Translations under genes and position numbers: made by a program
Shown: positions 43,501-51,700 of the stretch, piece by piece
Layout of the letters: each line of letters opens with the position of its first letter
Numbering within the stretch: the stretch's first letter is position 1
Notes under the pieces: generated by a model
Databases searched by the model: none
The model's input: the letters and a program-made list of their open reading frames with translations, nothing else
Told to the model about the DNA's origin: nothing
Origin: Clostridium sp. D33t1_170424_F3
GTDB taxonomy: Bacteria > Bacillota > Clostridia > Oscillospirales > Acutalibacteraceae
Direction of reading: 5' to 3'
Length of the DNA stretch: 64,000 bases
Assembly (NCBI RefSeq): GCF_015667585.1
Contig: NZ_JADPEG010000016.1
Span: 17,901 to 81,900, forward strand

Positions 43501-44348
43501 GCGCTTGTGCCGCTGGTATTGATAACTTCCGCATACTCGTTGTTGTAAGGGCCACCGCCGTGGTCACCGTTGCCGAACATGCCTAACGCCTTTTTCACGC
43601 CGGTTTCCTTGCCGGTCTGGTTGTTGCGCTTCATGGCATTAAGCATGGCGTTACTTTCGTATTTACTGACATAATCACGCATCGGTGCGTAAGCGAGGAC
43701 TTCCGATCCGTCGATGGACTGCCACTTAAAGATATCGGAGTCGCGCTGCACGTTCTGCTGCTGCCAGTTGAGCTTTGTGGTGACGAAATTATCCATGCCG
43801 GACTTTTTCAAAATCTGCGGGAACTGGCCGTTGAAGCCGAAGGTGTCCGGCACATAGCCGACGGTGCTCATCTGGTTGAATTCATTGAGGAAGAAATGCT
43901 GGCCCTCCAGGCTCTGGCGGACGAGCGCTTCGCCGCTGGGAAGGTTGAGGTCCGGCTCTACGACCTGGCCACCGGGGTTGTCCCACTGGCCTTTGGCAAT
44001 GAGTTCCTTGACGTCCTCGTACATCTCCGGATAATACTCTTTGGTCCACTCATAGTGTTTGGAGGCGGACATGCTGAATTTATATTTTTCGTTGCTCTTC
44101 AAATTATCGATTGCACGCTTAAATGTTTCACTGATGACATCACGGGCGGTGTCTTCGAATGGCCATTCCCAGGCGGTGTCGATATGTGCGTTCGGAACCA
44201 GGTACATGGTCCAGCTGCTGTCGATCTGCGCGTTGGAAGGCGCGTTTTCATTGGGGCCCGCCAACATGGTGGTCGGCGCGGCGGCAGAAACCGCCAACAT
44301 GGCGGCCAGCATCAGGGAAACAGTTTTTCTGAGATTTTTCCTTTTCAT
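37596..44348 (-). CDS. Secreted GH38 alpha-mannosidase with multiple binding modules and shared C-terminal module
   Basis: 2250 residues, signal peptide ~1-30. The GH38 catalytic domain begins near residue 46: zinc ligands His55 and Asp57 (PNAHIDTAW), nucleophile and zinc ligand Asp168 (VGYVPDTFGFNGQ), a late His in NQFHDVLPGSSI (~392), and the GH38 C-terminal beta domains to ~870. Then come an NPCBM/discoidin-like segment, an Fn3-like region (~1150-1230), two F5/8C domains (~1240-1400, ~1500-1650), Ig-like parts, the ~100-residue beta module (ATIANLIGKYDAEILSG, FTPRVEGREFAAVSVNGTD), several FIVAR repeats (~1800-2120), a Ser-rich linker and the shared C-terminal module (2165-2250) ending HCTVTIG. 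Most bacterial GH38 enzymes are cytoplasmic and about 1000 residues; a secreted form of this size is uncommon. It probably trims alpha-mannose from host or yeast glycans together with GH92. Confidence 0.94.
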   Translation of the reverse strand: MKRKNLRKTVSLMLAAMLAVSAAAPTTMLAGPNENAPSNAQIDSSWTMYLVPNAHIDTAWEWPFEDTARDVISETFKRAIDNLKSNEKYKFSMSASKHYEWTKEYYPEMYEDVKELIAKGQWDNPGGQVVEPDLNLPSGEALVRQSLEGQHFFLNEFNQMSTVGYVPDTFGFNGQFPQILKKSGMDNFVTTKLNWQQQNVQRDSDIFKWQSIDGSEVLAYAPMRDYVSKYESNAMLNAMKRNNQTGKETGVKKALGMFGNGDHGGGPYNNEYAEVINTSGTSAINGASAELATITEYFDSVRETEPLDKVRTVKGEMYFENHRGTYTSWARVKEYNRKNEILAEKAEKAGTLGNWLGVLPGAGNDEVSKAWDKILINQFHDVLPGSSIPSQYEATYNNQELAKNLLNNVQNNGLQAIAYKADTNMDGTPVLVFNSLSWARDDMVETIVSFDGAVPENLVVYDGDTELPSTVVARDTEKNTATIRFQAKDLPPVGFKVFNVKAGESAVETNLSVKEDGGLFVLENAALKVEIDKNTGNIAQIYNKNDENRPVFADGYQGNEIHILKDTGGTQYMAWDLIMEEMNADPVAILNGAPQSIEIVENSADKVVVRVARDWSDSTMYQDISLYPDTDRVDVKMHVSWNENQRMMKISFPFAAESDHATYEIAYGALERPTTRDNSIDNAKFEVSGHKWADVTDDSGAYGTSILNDSKYGWDAIQLKDKEGNVEATRMRMTALRSPMGARVRCPGWDPAAYYIDKTEHDFSYSIYPHSGTWQDANTDQKGSEFNYRTEAVQSEKHSGELGASHSFAASSADNVHLTVIKTPIENPDAKDQLIVRVYEAQGKDNTDVTLTLPSNVKSAREVNMIEFEDENLNKDIAVNGNQISFQMDKYEITTIALEIEPYADESVALKSKAVDLYDYYNIDAVSFNENRKDGSYDGKGNTIPAELWDDSVTFQGVDFQLGPKEDGYKNVVEARGQKIDLPKSNYKYVYLLGAAAGSGDKSGVFTVNMADGTSVTKEISFADWDSKLSGWDRFSNSDLRPYVYDQVGHFFTHFHNGSKDRMTCDNYQFVYAIPVDPDVALDSIELPDARGIKITAISLADSDFLRVAREAVRKESITLPAIENVAAAMETGEGVLGDKAVVSWDKADNIATYRIYRGTSSDFTVEEGTLAGTVGGKNSSFIDTLPYNGEFVYKVIGVDLNGNQTELSDVSNVIKGGLDNAFLNVSSDRISSTGSFNNEEPYKAFDGDEGSKWCHRDNNIFLQVDLGENNGWTIDKFRLVNAGRENENYITRDFRILTSNDGKNWDEQVKVTNNKENILEFVMDEPIQARYFKLIPDYAGQTSSDAKCARIYEFQAWGKSNKEALPSAENATIAAYKEKEDDSKVVFEGGYTYINAGVTGVEGDSTFQWYHSGDGETFAPIDGATESTLTMDKEDALKLNTLKFEVTPVTADGVAGKPISTTYIVSGDGVNVFQGKTSIADKQFNAGEAGSMLTDGNLFTKWCADGVSLEDPRVAVIDLNGIYDLSKITLRHATAAVDEKLPGADERDRFKEYNTRKYNLYVSDDQKNWKLITAGVNDEGLGVTEHTYEAGSVVGRYIKVEITQGVALNKDGSPYDGNSCVRLYEVLGYGNLTDFADKDSGGPNVPDTDITDVIPEDVKVVNTSGDRTPVAGDKLQASFTVEEQYRPYARYRWLISDTKDGVFIPVSGSYSEFLTVAKDMAGKFVRTTVRIDQGPVIYSNPIEISTEIDVPTEHSLVMTFPSNKARVEITGSDATIANLIGKYDAEILSGEDYEFVFTPRVEGREFAAVSVNGTDVIFDEDTDTTSYTYTNTMGREDTELSFLFTVVNKMTLRDIIATADELKEGDEYATAVPSVQKAFDSALKNAKDVEADKTATQDTINNAWSKLLKSIHFLSFEKGDVTRLQTLLANADTLSEEDFTAETWAAFVEAYEAAQTVADDPDALVADVEMAYDDLYDAMMNLEAIADKTSLNSTIEQADAVYENLDQYLDTGKEAFTAALEEAKKVYDAKNATQAKVDEAETALVNAMMALRKIPNKDYLAELLERIDNMDLSGYTSISVSALRASYNLGVNAMKSSTATQEEVDSISEMIETRISGLKKDTPKHNSSSGSSSSKPSINTNGEGTAVATPVVAAAQNVVSGASVRSDTTLPFTLKRGAAYCFKMTVNGTDAAPNFTVGNGSVLKTQYVAKIGNDYYYRVWAVGAPGTSTGVYTTLPGQNAVNHCTVTIG

Positions 44349-44660
44349 ACTTCTCTCCTTCTTTTGGCGGCGCGCTGTTGCGCCCCGCGAATTTTTTAAT
44401 GCATGAATCGCCAGATTTTTGCCTCTGAACGCAACAAAATGGTTGTCTGTCAGGTGAACCGCGAAGCGCTCGGAGGCCGGGAAAACGCAACTGTTTTTAT
44501 CAGGAAACTGCGGTTATGTAAAGTTGGGTATCCCTCCTTTGCCGGTCAACTTGTCCGGGACGAAATCGAAATGCGGCCCGTGGTGTAAGCCGCGTTTCAA
44601 CGTCCGTTTGCTCATTGCATCATATTCTGAAAACGTCCCTGACGGGCGTTTAATCAGCCG
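44349..44660. other. Intergenic region between GH38 and a membrane protein gene
   Basis: 312 bp. It carries the GH38 leader and ribosome binding site (GGAGAG). A possible minus-strand promoter is TTTACA near 44519 with an A-rich -10, weak. No gene or clear hairpin. Confidence 0.4.
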
Positions 44661-46445
44661 TTATTCTGCGTATCCAACACTGCTCACATAGTCGGCCCAT
44701 TTCTGCCCGTTTTCCAGGGAGTTCAGCTCCGCTTTTACGCCGGCGGCGCCGGGGTCTTCAATGCCGCACAGGTCGGCGCGCAGGGCGTTTTGCATCAGGA
44801 GCAGGTAGAGCGTCTCGGAATAATCCTTTACAATGGTTTCCATCTCCGGACTGGAGAAGGACAGGCTCCGTTCTGCAATCTCTTTATGCAAAACGTCCGT
44901 GTTAATCAAAAATACGGGATCGTAGGGATAATCGACATACTGTTTCTCATAAAGCTCAGAGAGCAGATCTTCATAGGAGGAGAGCAGTTCTACGGTGCTT
45001 TCCTGATTGATCGCCTGCGCGGAAAAATCCCAGTAGTTGGGAATATAAGAGCTGCCGGAGAAATAGGCGCGTACGGCCATCTCATCCTTGCCGAGCAGGT
45101 CCTTCATCAGTTTGGAAACGTTGACGTCCTGGCGGGGCGTTTGCTCCTGCAAATAGCGGAGCAGCGCGTTCGGTTCGTTTTGTCCGGCATATTTTTCGAT
45201 GGTGTGCAGGATCAGCGGTACCTTGACGGTGTAATAAAAATCCTGCTGCGCGTTGACCATGCTGTCCTCCATGTCGGAAGAGAGGGACGCCAGGATGGGG
45301 TCTTTCAGGGAGAAGAACAGGTATTTCATATATTTTCGGTTCATATCGTCCTGCACTTCGATGCCGTAGCGTTCCTTGAGTTCCAGCGGCAGTGCGTTCG
45401 CTGAGTCGTCCAAGTAGTAGTTCTCCAATCCCTTATACAACCACTGGTTCGGCATAAAGTGCAGGTTGCGCGCGTAAATTTTGCTGTCAAAAAAGGCGTG
45501 ATAAATTGTGCGCGACATCGTCTGGCACTCGCCGGGGGTGAGCATGGAGAGGGAAATCGCCGCGCTTTTTCCGCCGACGCCGCCCAGAATCACGCTTTCG
45601 CCGTCCTCAGCGCTGCGAAGCAGTACCAGGGGCATATCATCGAGGCCTCCCCCGAAGACGCCCGCGTAATAGTTGCAGAAGGAAACGACCGTGCTCAGGT
45701 CGTTGACGTCCGCGCTGTTGTCGATGGATTTGTCCAGATACAGGGTCCCGGTTCCACCGGCGGCGGACAGGTTTAAGGGTTCAAAGCTGCCGAAGCAGAA
45801 GCTGGAATTGCTGATGTCATAGAAGTCGTACCAGGTGGGCTTGTCCAGCTGGAAGGACGCATCCGTTCCGTTGGTTTCTGCAAACGGCATAATGGCGTTC
45901 CAGCCGGGGTGATTCAGCAGCCGAAATGATACGCGGCTGATATAGCGGTCCATATAAGGGGCGTTGTCGCCGTCGAACCACGGAATCATCAGGACCTTTT
46001 TGCCCTGAAAGACCATCAGGTCCTCATACAAATTGCCTTCCACCTGGAAGTCTTCTCCGTTGCCTTCGCCCAGCTTGACGTCGTAGGTAAAGAGAACGGT
46101 TTCGCAGCCTTCGGGCAGCGGGCCGATTTCCCAGACGCTGCCCAGATCGTTCAATGTGAGTTCCGCTCCGTCTTCGCCGGTGCATTTCGGTTTGGAGCCG
46201 TCCACCGCGCTCGCGTCCAGATAAAGAGTGCGGTCATCAGAGAGCTTTTCAGGCGTCAGTTGAATGGTGACGGACGCCAGTTTTCCAGAAAAGTCGACCG
46301 GCTCCACGGTGTAATCCACCGCAAACTGGGAGATCGCCGGGTCTATGTACTGAGATGCGCTTACCTGGCTGCACCACATGCCAAAGGAAACTGCGGCAAC
46401 GATCAATAACGCCAAAAAGCCGCCGATCCAATATTGTCTTTTCAA
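44661..46445 (-). CDS. Membrane-anchored gluzincin-like protein lacking catalytic residues (copy A)
   Basis: 594 residues. GGAGGTGG lies 5 nt before a TTG at 46445, which I take as the start; the frame is open to 46610. One N-terminal membrane helix (YWIGGFLALLIVAAVSFGMW) then an external protein. Residues ~45-240 are beta-rich like the N-terminal domain of M1/M61 peptidases. In the region where those enzymes have HExxH and a later Glu, this protein has SRTIYHAFFD and QWLYKGLENYY: the first His, the catalytic Glu and the third-ligand Glu are gone. It is therefore a pseudo-peptidase if homology is right. A paralogue is encoded divergently 280 bp away. Function unknown; a binding or chaperone role at the cell surface is possible. 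Confidence 0.65.
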   Translation of the reverse strand: MKRQYWIGGFLALLIVAAVSFGMWCSQVSASQYIDPAISQFAVDYTVEPVDFSGKLASVTIQLTPEKLSDDRTLYLDASAVDGSKPKCTGEDGAELTLNDLGSVWEIGPLPEGCETVLFTYDVKLGEGNGEDFQVEGNLYEDLMVFQGKKVLMIPWFDGDNAPYMDRYISRVSFRLLNHPGWNAIMPFAETNGTDASFQLDKPTWYDFYDISNSSFCFGSFEPLNLSAAGGTGTLYLDKSIDNSADVNDLSTVVSFCNYYAGVFGGGLDDMPLVLLRSAEDGESVILGGVGGKSAAISLSMLTPGECQTMSRTIYHAFFDSKIYARNLHFMPNQWLYKGLENYYLDDSANALPLELKERYGIEVQDDMNRKYMKYLFFSLKDPILASLSSDMEDSMVNAQQDFYYTVKVPLILHTIEKYAGQNEPNALLRYLQEQTPRQDVNVSKLMKDLLGKDEMAVRAYFSGSSYIPNYWDFSAQAINQESTVELLSSYEDLLSELYEKQYVDYPYDPVFLINTDVLHKEIAERSLSFSSPEMETIVKDYSETLYLLLMQNALRADLCGIEDPGAAGVKAELNSLENGQKWADYVSSVGYAE

Positions 46446-46665
46446 AATATCCACCTCCAGAAAATGGACCTGTGCATGTTTCATAAAAATGGTTCCGCCG
46501 GAATCCCTGGCCGGAACCTGGCCCTTGCCAATATTATACAGGGAAAGGCAGGCAAAAAAGTAGGGGAGGTTTTTTTGATTGCAGGGGGGTTCCTTTGGAA
46601 GAAAAGACAATTTGCAAATGATATGTAGAAAAAAATTAATGATAGTATCCAGTTCGTAAATTTAG

Positions 46666-46695
46666 TTGACAAGGGGATGCCGGAAGAAGTATGAT
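46666..46695 (+). promoter_or_regulatory. Promoter of gluzincin-like copy B
   Basis: TTGACA (46666-46671) and TATGAT (46690-46695), 18-bp spacer, with a very short leader of about 25 nt. Confidence 0.75.
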
Positions 46696-46726
46696 AAAAG
46701 CACCTTGATAAATGGAGCGGAAATGG

Positions 46727-48415
46727 ATGAAAAAATGGAAGAAATGGGCGCTTTGCGCGGGAATATGCGTTTTGGTGATTTTGCTGGGCGGTGCGGCAGT
46801 ATTTCTGGCGGTTGACCGGGGATATGGAATGGAATTTACCGTGTCCGCCCCCCAGGACAGACCTTACACGCTGGAGGTTACCTTAAAGCTGCGCAGCTCG
46901 TTTTTCTCCAGGGACAGACAGGTGGCGCTGTATACCGGCGATAAAGAGGTGACACTGCGGGATGTGGACGGCGGGGAAATACGCGAAACGGAGGATACGC
47001 TGGCGTGTTCACTGGGACGCGGAAAAGAAATCCAGTTGGTATACGATGTGCCGATCGGCGCGGAAGGCAAGCATGGACATCGCGGCGCGGTGACGGAGGA
47101 CTACTGCGTATTTGACGGCGGGCAGGCGCTGCTGCTGCCGATGGAGTTCTATACGGATGGGTTCCCGGAGCAGGAGGTCGTTGTGAGCCGCCTCAGTGTT
47201 CGAATGGACTTGCGTGAAGGATGGACGGCTGTCCTTCCGTTTGAAGAGCTGACGGATCTGACCTGGATGGACGCTTACCATATAAACAACGATTGCTTTG
47301 CCATGGGCCGGTTTACATCGTGCGCATTGCCGGAGCAGGATACAGGGTTGCGCGTATACCGGCTGTCCGGGGCGGAAAATGACCTGTCCGGGCAGACGCT
47401 GGAGGGGATTGCCGCGCTTGACAACTATTACCAGCAGAAATTTTCCAGGCAGGACAGGCCGTATCAGGCGATACTTTTGCCGGGCGGCGGCGAAGCGGTC
47501 ATCGGCGGCGCGGGGGCCGGCTCCGTCTGCGCAACCTTTGATGAAACCAGCAAGCGGGATTGGGAGCTGTTGAGCCACCGGATGTTTCACGCGTATTTTG
47601 ATACCGCGTTTCCCACACAGCGGTTCCACGCCGCGCCCCAGCTCTGGTTTTATGAAGGATTGGCCACCTATTATGAAAACCGGTCCGTGGCGTCGCTGCC
47701 GGAAGCCGTGCGCGCGGCGGCGGGCATTCAGCCGGAAACGCAGTTTGCCTCGCTGTTCAATCAGTACCTATATATAAAGGTAAAGGACCCGGCGCTGTTT
47801 TCGTTTGCACCGATGGATGAAGCGCGGATTTCCGAGTCCGAGGGGCGCAAGGAATTTCTGCATTATATCCAGGCGCCTCTGGTTGTCTGGATGGTGGGAT
47901 CGCTCGCCGGGCGGGAAGACGCCGTGTTGCAGGAATTGACCGCTCAGTGGAGCCGTGGGGAAGTATTTGAGATGGAGCCGTTCCTGGTGCAGGTGTTGGG
48001 AAGCCAGGCGGGCGGTGTTTACAACAACTATTTTCAGTCGGACGCGCTTCTGCCGCTTTGGGAGCTCAAAACGCCGGGCATGACGGAAGAACAGATTCTG
48101 CGGGATTTAAACACAGTGGAGCAGATGCTCGCCAGTTGGATGACGCAGCAACTGGGGCAGTACCCCTGCGACGTGCTGGACCTTGAAACGGTGCAGCGGA
48201 TTCAGAACAGGATGGAATTTCAGGAGGCCATTTTTGCCGATGCGGAGACGGAGGCGCAGATAAAGGCGTATTCTCCGGCGATCTGGTCGCTTCTCAAGGA
48301 ATATGCTCTGCGGGCGCAGGTCTGCGGCGTGGAGTTTGACGAGCCCATGCTGCGCTATCACCTGCTGAGCGACAAAGAAAATCTGGAAAAATGGAATACC
48401 TGGCTGGAGGGATAA
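46727..48415 (+). CDS. Membrane-anchored gluzincin-like protein with altered active site (copy B)
   Basis: 562 residues; GGAG 9 nt before ATG 46727 decides against the ATG at 46712. One N-terminal membrane helix (WALCAGICVLVILLGGAAVF), then an external region with the same layout as the divergent copy A: beta-rich N-terminal half, then LLSHRMFHAYFD and LWFYEGLATYYE, then a helical C-terminal half. The M1/M61 pattern HExxH...E is partly kept (HRMFH and EGLATYYE), but the catalytic Glu is Arg, so peptide hydrolysis is not expected. Both proteins share AYFD/AFFD, the EGLATYY-like segment and a helix with CGVE/CGIED near the C-terminus, so they are paralogues. Role unknown. Confidence 0.65.
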   Translation: MKKWKKWALCAGICVLVILLGGAAVFLAVDRGYGMEFTVSAPQDRPYTLEVTLKLRSSFFSRDRQVALYTGDKEVTLRDVDGGEIRETEDTLACSLGRGKEIQLVYDVPIGAEGKHGHRGAVTEDYCVFDGGQALLLPMEFYTDGFPEQEVVVSRLSVRMDLREGWTAVLPFEELTDLTWMDAYHINNDCFAMGRFTSCALPEQDTGLRVYRLSGAENDLSGQTLEGIAALDNYYQQKFSRQDRPYQAILLPGGGEAVIGGAGAGSVCATFDETSKRDWELLSHRMFHAYFDTAFPTQRFHAAPQLWFYEGLATYYENRSVASLPEAVRAAAGIQPETQFASLFNQYLYIKVKDPALFSFAPMDEARISESEGRKEFLHYIQAPLVVWMVGSLAGREDAVLQELTAQWSRGEVFEMEPFLVQVLGSQAGGVYNNYFQSDALLPLWELKTPGMTEEQILRDLNTVEQMLASWMTQQLGQYPCDVLDLETVQRIQNRMEFQEAIFADAETEAQIKAYSPAIWSLLKEYALRAQVCGVEFDEPMLRYHLLSDKENLEKWNTWLEG

Positions 48416-48435
48416 AAGGGGCCTTTAGCCGATTG

Positions 48436-48467
48436 AAAGCGGGCATGCCATATGGCATGCCCGCTTT
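48436..48467. terminator. Perfect palindrome terminator
   Basis: 32-nt perfect palindrome with GC-rich core (GCGGGCATGCC) and AAA/TTT ends, 20 bp after the stop of gluzincin-like copy B. Confidence 0.78.
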
Positions 48468-48473
48468 GCTGTG

Positions 48474-48616
48474 GAAAATCTGGTGATTTTCTTGATGTAA
48501 TAAAAAAACAACGGTGTCCTACCAGTTCCTGAATGTACTCTGGTTAATTCGGGAAAAGGATTTTTTGTTGCATTTAAAAGTAGAAAATCTGGCGATTTTC
48601 TTGATGTAATAAAAAA
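48474..48616. repeat. Pair of 34-bp direct repeats upstream of GH3
   Basis: GAAAATCTGG-(T/C)-GATTTTCTTGATGTAATAAAAAA occurs at 48474-48507 and 48583-48616, 109 bp apart, with one mismatch. Each copy also has a small dyad (GAAAATC/GATTTTC). Confidence 0.75.
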
Positions 48617-48641
48617 TGTATGTGCAATATGGATAAAGATA

Positions 48642-48670
48642 TTGACAACTGTTTGAAGGAATGATTTAAT
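48642..48670 (+). promoter_or_regulatory. GH3 promoter and leader
   Basis: TTGACA (48642-48647) and TTTAAT (48665-48670), 17 bp apart. In the ~115-nt leader AGAAAGGAGG (48731-48740) is followed by ATG TAA (48745-48750), a start codon with an immediate stop. Confidence 0.65.
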
Positions 48671-48792
48671 ATAGTTAGCGTATTATTGGAAAAACTAGGA
48701 ATCCGGCTAATTTAATTAGATGGATTGATAAGAAAGGAGGCCGTATGTAAGTTTCGGAACATTTCAATTGGATTTAGGAGAGGAGCGAGAAA

Positions 48793-51700
48793 ATGAAAAA
48801 GAAAAAGTCAGAAAACAAGTTCTGGAGACGGTCCATTGCTGCTTTGTGCAGTGTCTGCTGTTTGGTATCCGCGTTACCGTTTGCGTCGGTGTCAGCGAAG
48901 GTGGAGGTTGGTTTTGCGGATCTTTCCCGTCAGACAGCCGCGGAAGGCGCCGTCCTGCTGAAGAATGAGGGGCAGACGCTGCCTGTAAAAGCGGATGAGA
49001 CGGTTTCGGTTTTCGGTCGTATTCAAATCAACTATTTCAAGAGCGGCACCGGTTCTGGCGGTAAAGTAAACGTGGACCATGTGACAAACATCCTTGAAGG
49101 CTTCCGTAAAAATCCAAGAATTCATATTAATGAAGATTTAGCGAAGGTTTATGAGGATTGGGTCGAAAAGAACCCGCCCGTAGGAATCGGCGACTGGACG
49201 GAACCCTGGAGTCAGGCGGAAATGCCCGTAACTGAAGAGCTGGCAGCGGACGCCGCTTCCAAATCTGATAAGGCGATTGTCGTTCTCGGCCGTACCGCGG
49301 GCGAGAGCAAGGACGCCAGCAACACAAAGGGCAGCTTCCTCCTGACCGACGATGAGCGCGACATGATCCAAAAGGTTACTGCCCAGTTCGATCGTGTGGC
49401 AGTACTGCTGAATGTCGGCAACGTGATCGACATGAGCTGGGTGGATGAACTCGGCGTGGAATCCGTTATGTATGTATGGCACGGCGGTATGGAGGGCGGC
49501 AAGGCCGTCGCGGACGTCGTCAGCGGCGATGTACCTGCCTCCGGCAAGCTGAGCGACACCATTGCGAGATCGTATGCGGACTATCCGTCTGCCAACAGCT
49601 TTGGAAACAACGCATACAACAACTATACCGAAGATATTTATGTAGGGTACCGCTACTTTGAAACCTTTGCGCAGGACAAGGTGCTGTATCCCTTCGGTTT
49701 CGGCCTGAGCTACACGGAATTTACGGTGGATACAAAGTCCGTGGAGGAAAAGGACGGCAAAATTGAAGTCACGGTGGACGTGACGAACACCGGCGACTAT
49801 AAGGGCAAACAAGTGGTTGAAGTCTATTACGGCGCGCCGCAGGGCAAGCTGGGCAAGGCTGTCAAATCTCTGGCCGGCTTTGCAAAGACCGGCCTGCTGC
49901 AGCCCGGAGATTCCCAGGAGATGACGATTTCCTACGACGTCGATAACATGGCTTCCTACGACGACGCTGGCAAAACCGGACATAAATCCGCCTATGTCAT
50001 GGAGGCGGGCAATTATCCCGTCTATGTGGGAACTTCCGTACGCGACTGCGAAGCGGTTTATACCCACGAGGAGCCGGAACTCCGCGTAGTGGAGCAGCTG
50101 GAAGAGATCATGGCGGTGGAGCCGGACAAGGCGTTTGACCGTATGACCGCTTCCGAAGGGGAGAACGGCGAAATTGTCAAAGGCACGGAGAAGGTTCCCA
50201 CCCGTACGGTGGACGTTAAGGAACGCATCCAGGAGCGTTTGCCCGAAACGATTGAAATGACGGGCGATAAAGGGTATTCGCTTTTGGACGTTTACAACAA
50301 TACTGTCACCATGGAACAGTTTGTAGCGCAGCTTCCGCTGGCGGATGTTGCGTACCTGTGCCGCGGCGAAGGAATGAACAGCCCGAAGGTCACCCCGGGT
50401 ACAGCTTCTGCGTTCGGCGGCCTCACCGCGAGCCTGAAGAGCTTCGGCATCCCGATCGGCTGCTGTGCCGACGGCCCATCCGGTATCCGCATGGACGACG
50501 GCGAGCTTGCGACCGCGATGCCCATTGGAACGCTGATGGCCTGCACCTGGAACACCGATCTGGTGGAAAAGCTGCACAACTATTACGGCAAGGAACTGCT
50601 GCTCAACGAGGTTGACGTCACGTTGGGACCGGGCATGAATATTCACCGCAACCCGCTTTGCGGCCGTAACTTTGAATATTTCTCCGAGGACCCGTTGCTC
50701 AGCGGTATGACCGGCGCGGCGGTGACCCGCGGCGTACAGAAGAGCGGCGCTGTGGTTTCGGCAAAGCATTTTGTGGCCAACAACCAGGAACAAAACCGCA
50801 ACAACAACGATTCCCGCGTGTCGGAGCGCGCCCTGCGTGAGATTTATCTGAAGGGCTATGAAATTCTGGTGCGCGACGCGAACCCCGGCACGATCATGAC
50901 CTCTTATAATAAGATCAACGGCATTTGGGCTTCTTCCAACTATGACCTGTGCACAACCGCCCTGCGCAAGGAGTGGGGCTTTGAAAATATGGTCATGACC
51001 GACTGGTGGGCAAACCAGAACGAAGAGGGCCTGCTCCGGCAGGAGGCCGCGATGGTCCGCGCGCAGAACGACGTCGCGATGCCGGTTGCGGATGAAGCCG
51101 ATTCCATTGTCAATGCGGTCAACGCCGGCGTCCTGACGCTCGGCGAGGTGCAGCGCAGCGCGATCAACGTGCTGAACTGCCTGATCAAATCTCCCTCTTT
51201 TGCACGTATGCACAATCTGGACTATGAAAGCACCTATCAGCCGGGCGAGCGCTGGTTCAGCGTGGAAAAGAGCGAGCCGGGCGATCCGATGATCAGCAGC
51301 CTGAAGGTCGGCGGACGCAGCATCGCCGTTTTCAATTCGCTGGTGCTTGACTATGAAGTATATACCAAACTGAGCGACGGCGCTGAGATTCCGGAAATCT
51401 CTGTTGAAGCGCCGGCCGGCGTGGACGTTAAAGTAGTCCAGGCTACGCAGGAAAGCCCCATTGCAGTCATCTATGCCAACGAGGGCATGGAAGAACGCAT
51501 TTACAAGGTCATCTTTACAGATGAAGCCGGTTTGCCGCCGGTATTTGACAACCCGACCTACGCATACGCCGATGATATCCAGGTAAACGGCGAATCCCTG
51601 CAGGACTTTGAATCCACGATTACCGCCTATTCTGTATTGGTGGAAGATCTGGAGGCAGTGCCGGAGATCACCGCGGACGTACCGGACGGCGTTTCCTACA

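Noticed and set aside
46446..46610. N-terminal extension of gluzincin-like copy A
   Set aside because: The TTG at 46445 has an ideal ribosome binding site and directly precedes the membrane anchor; the extension has neither.
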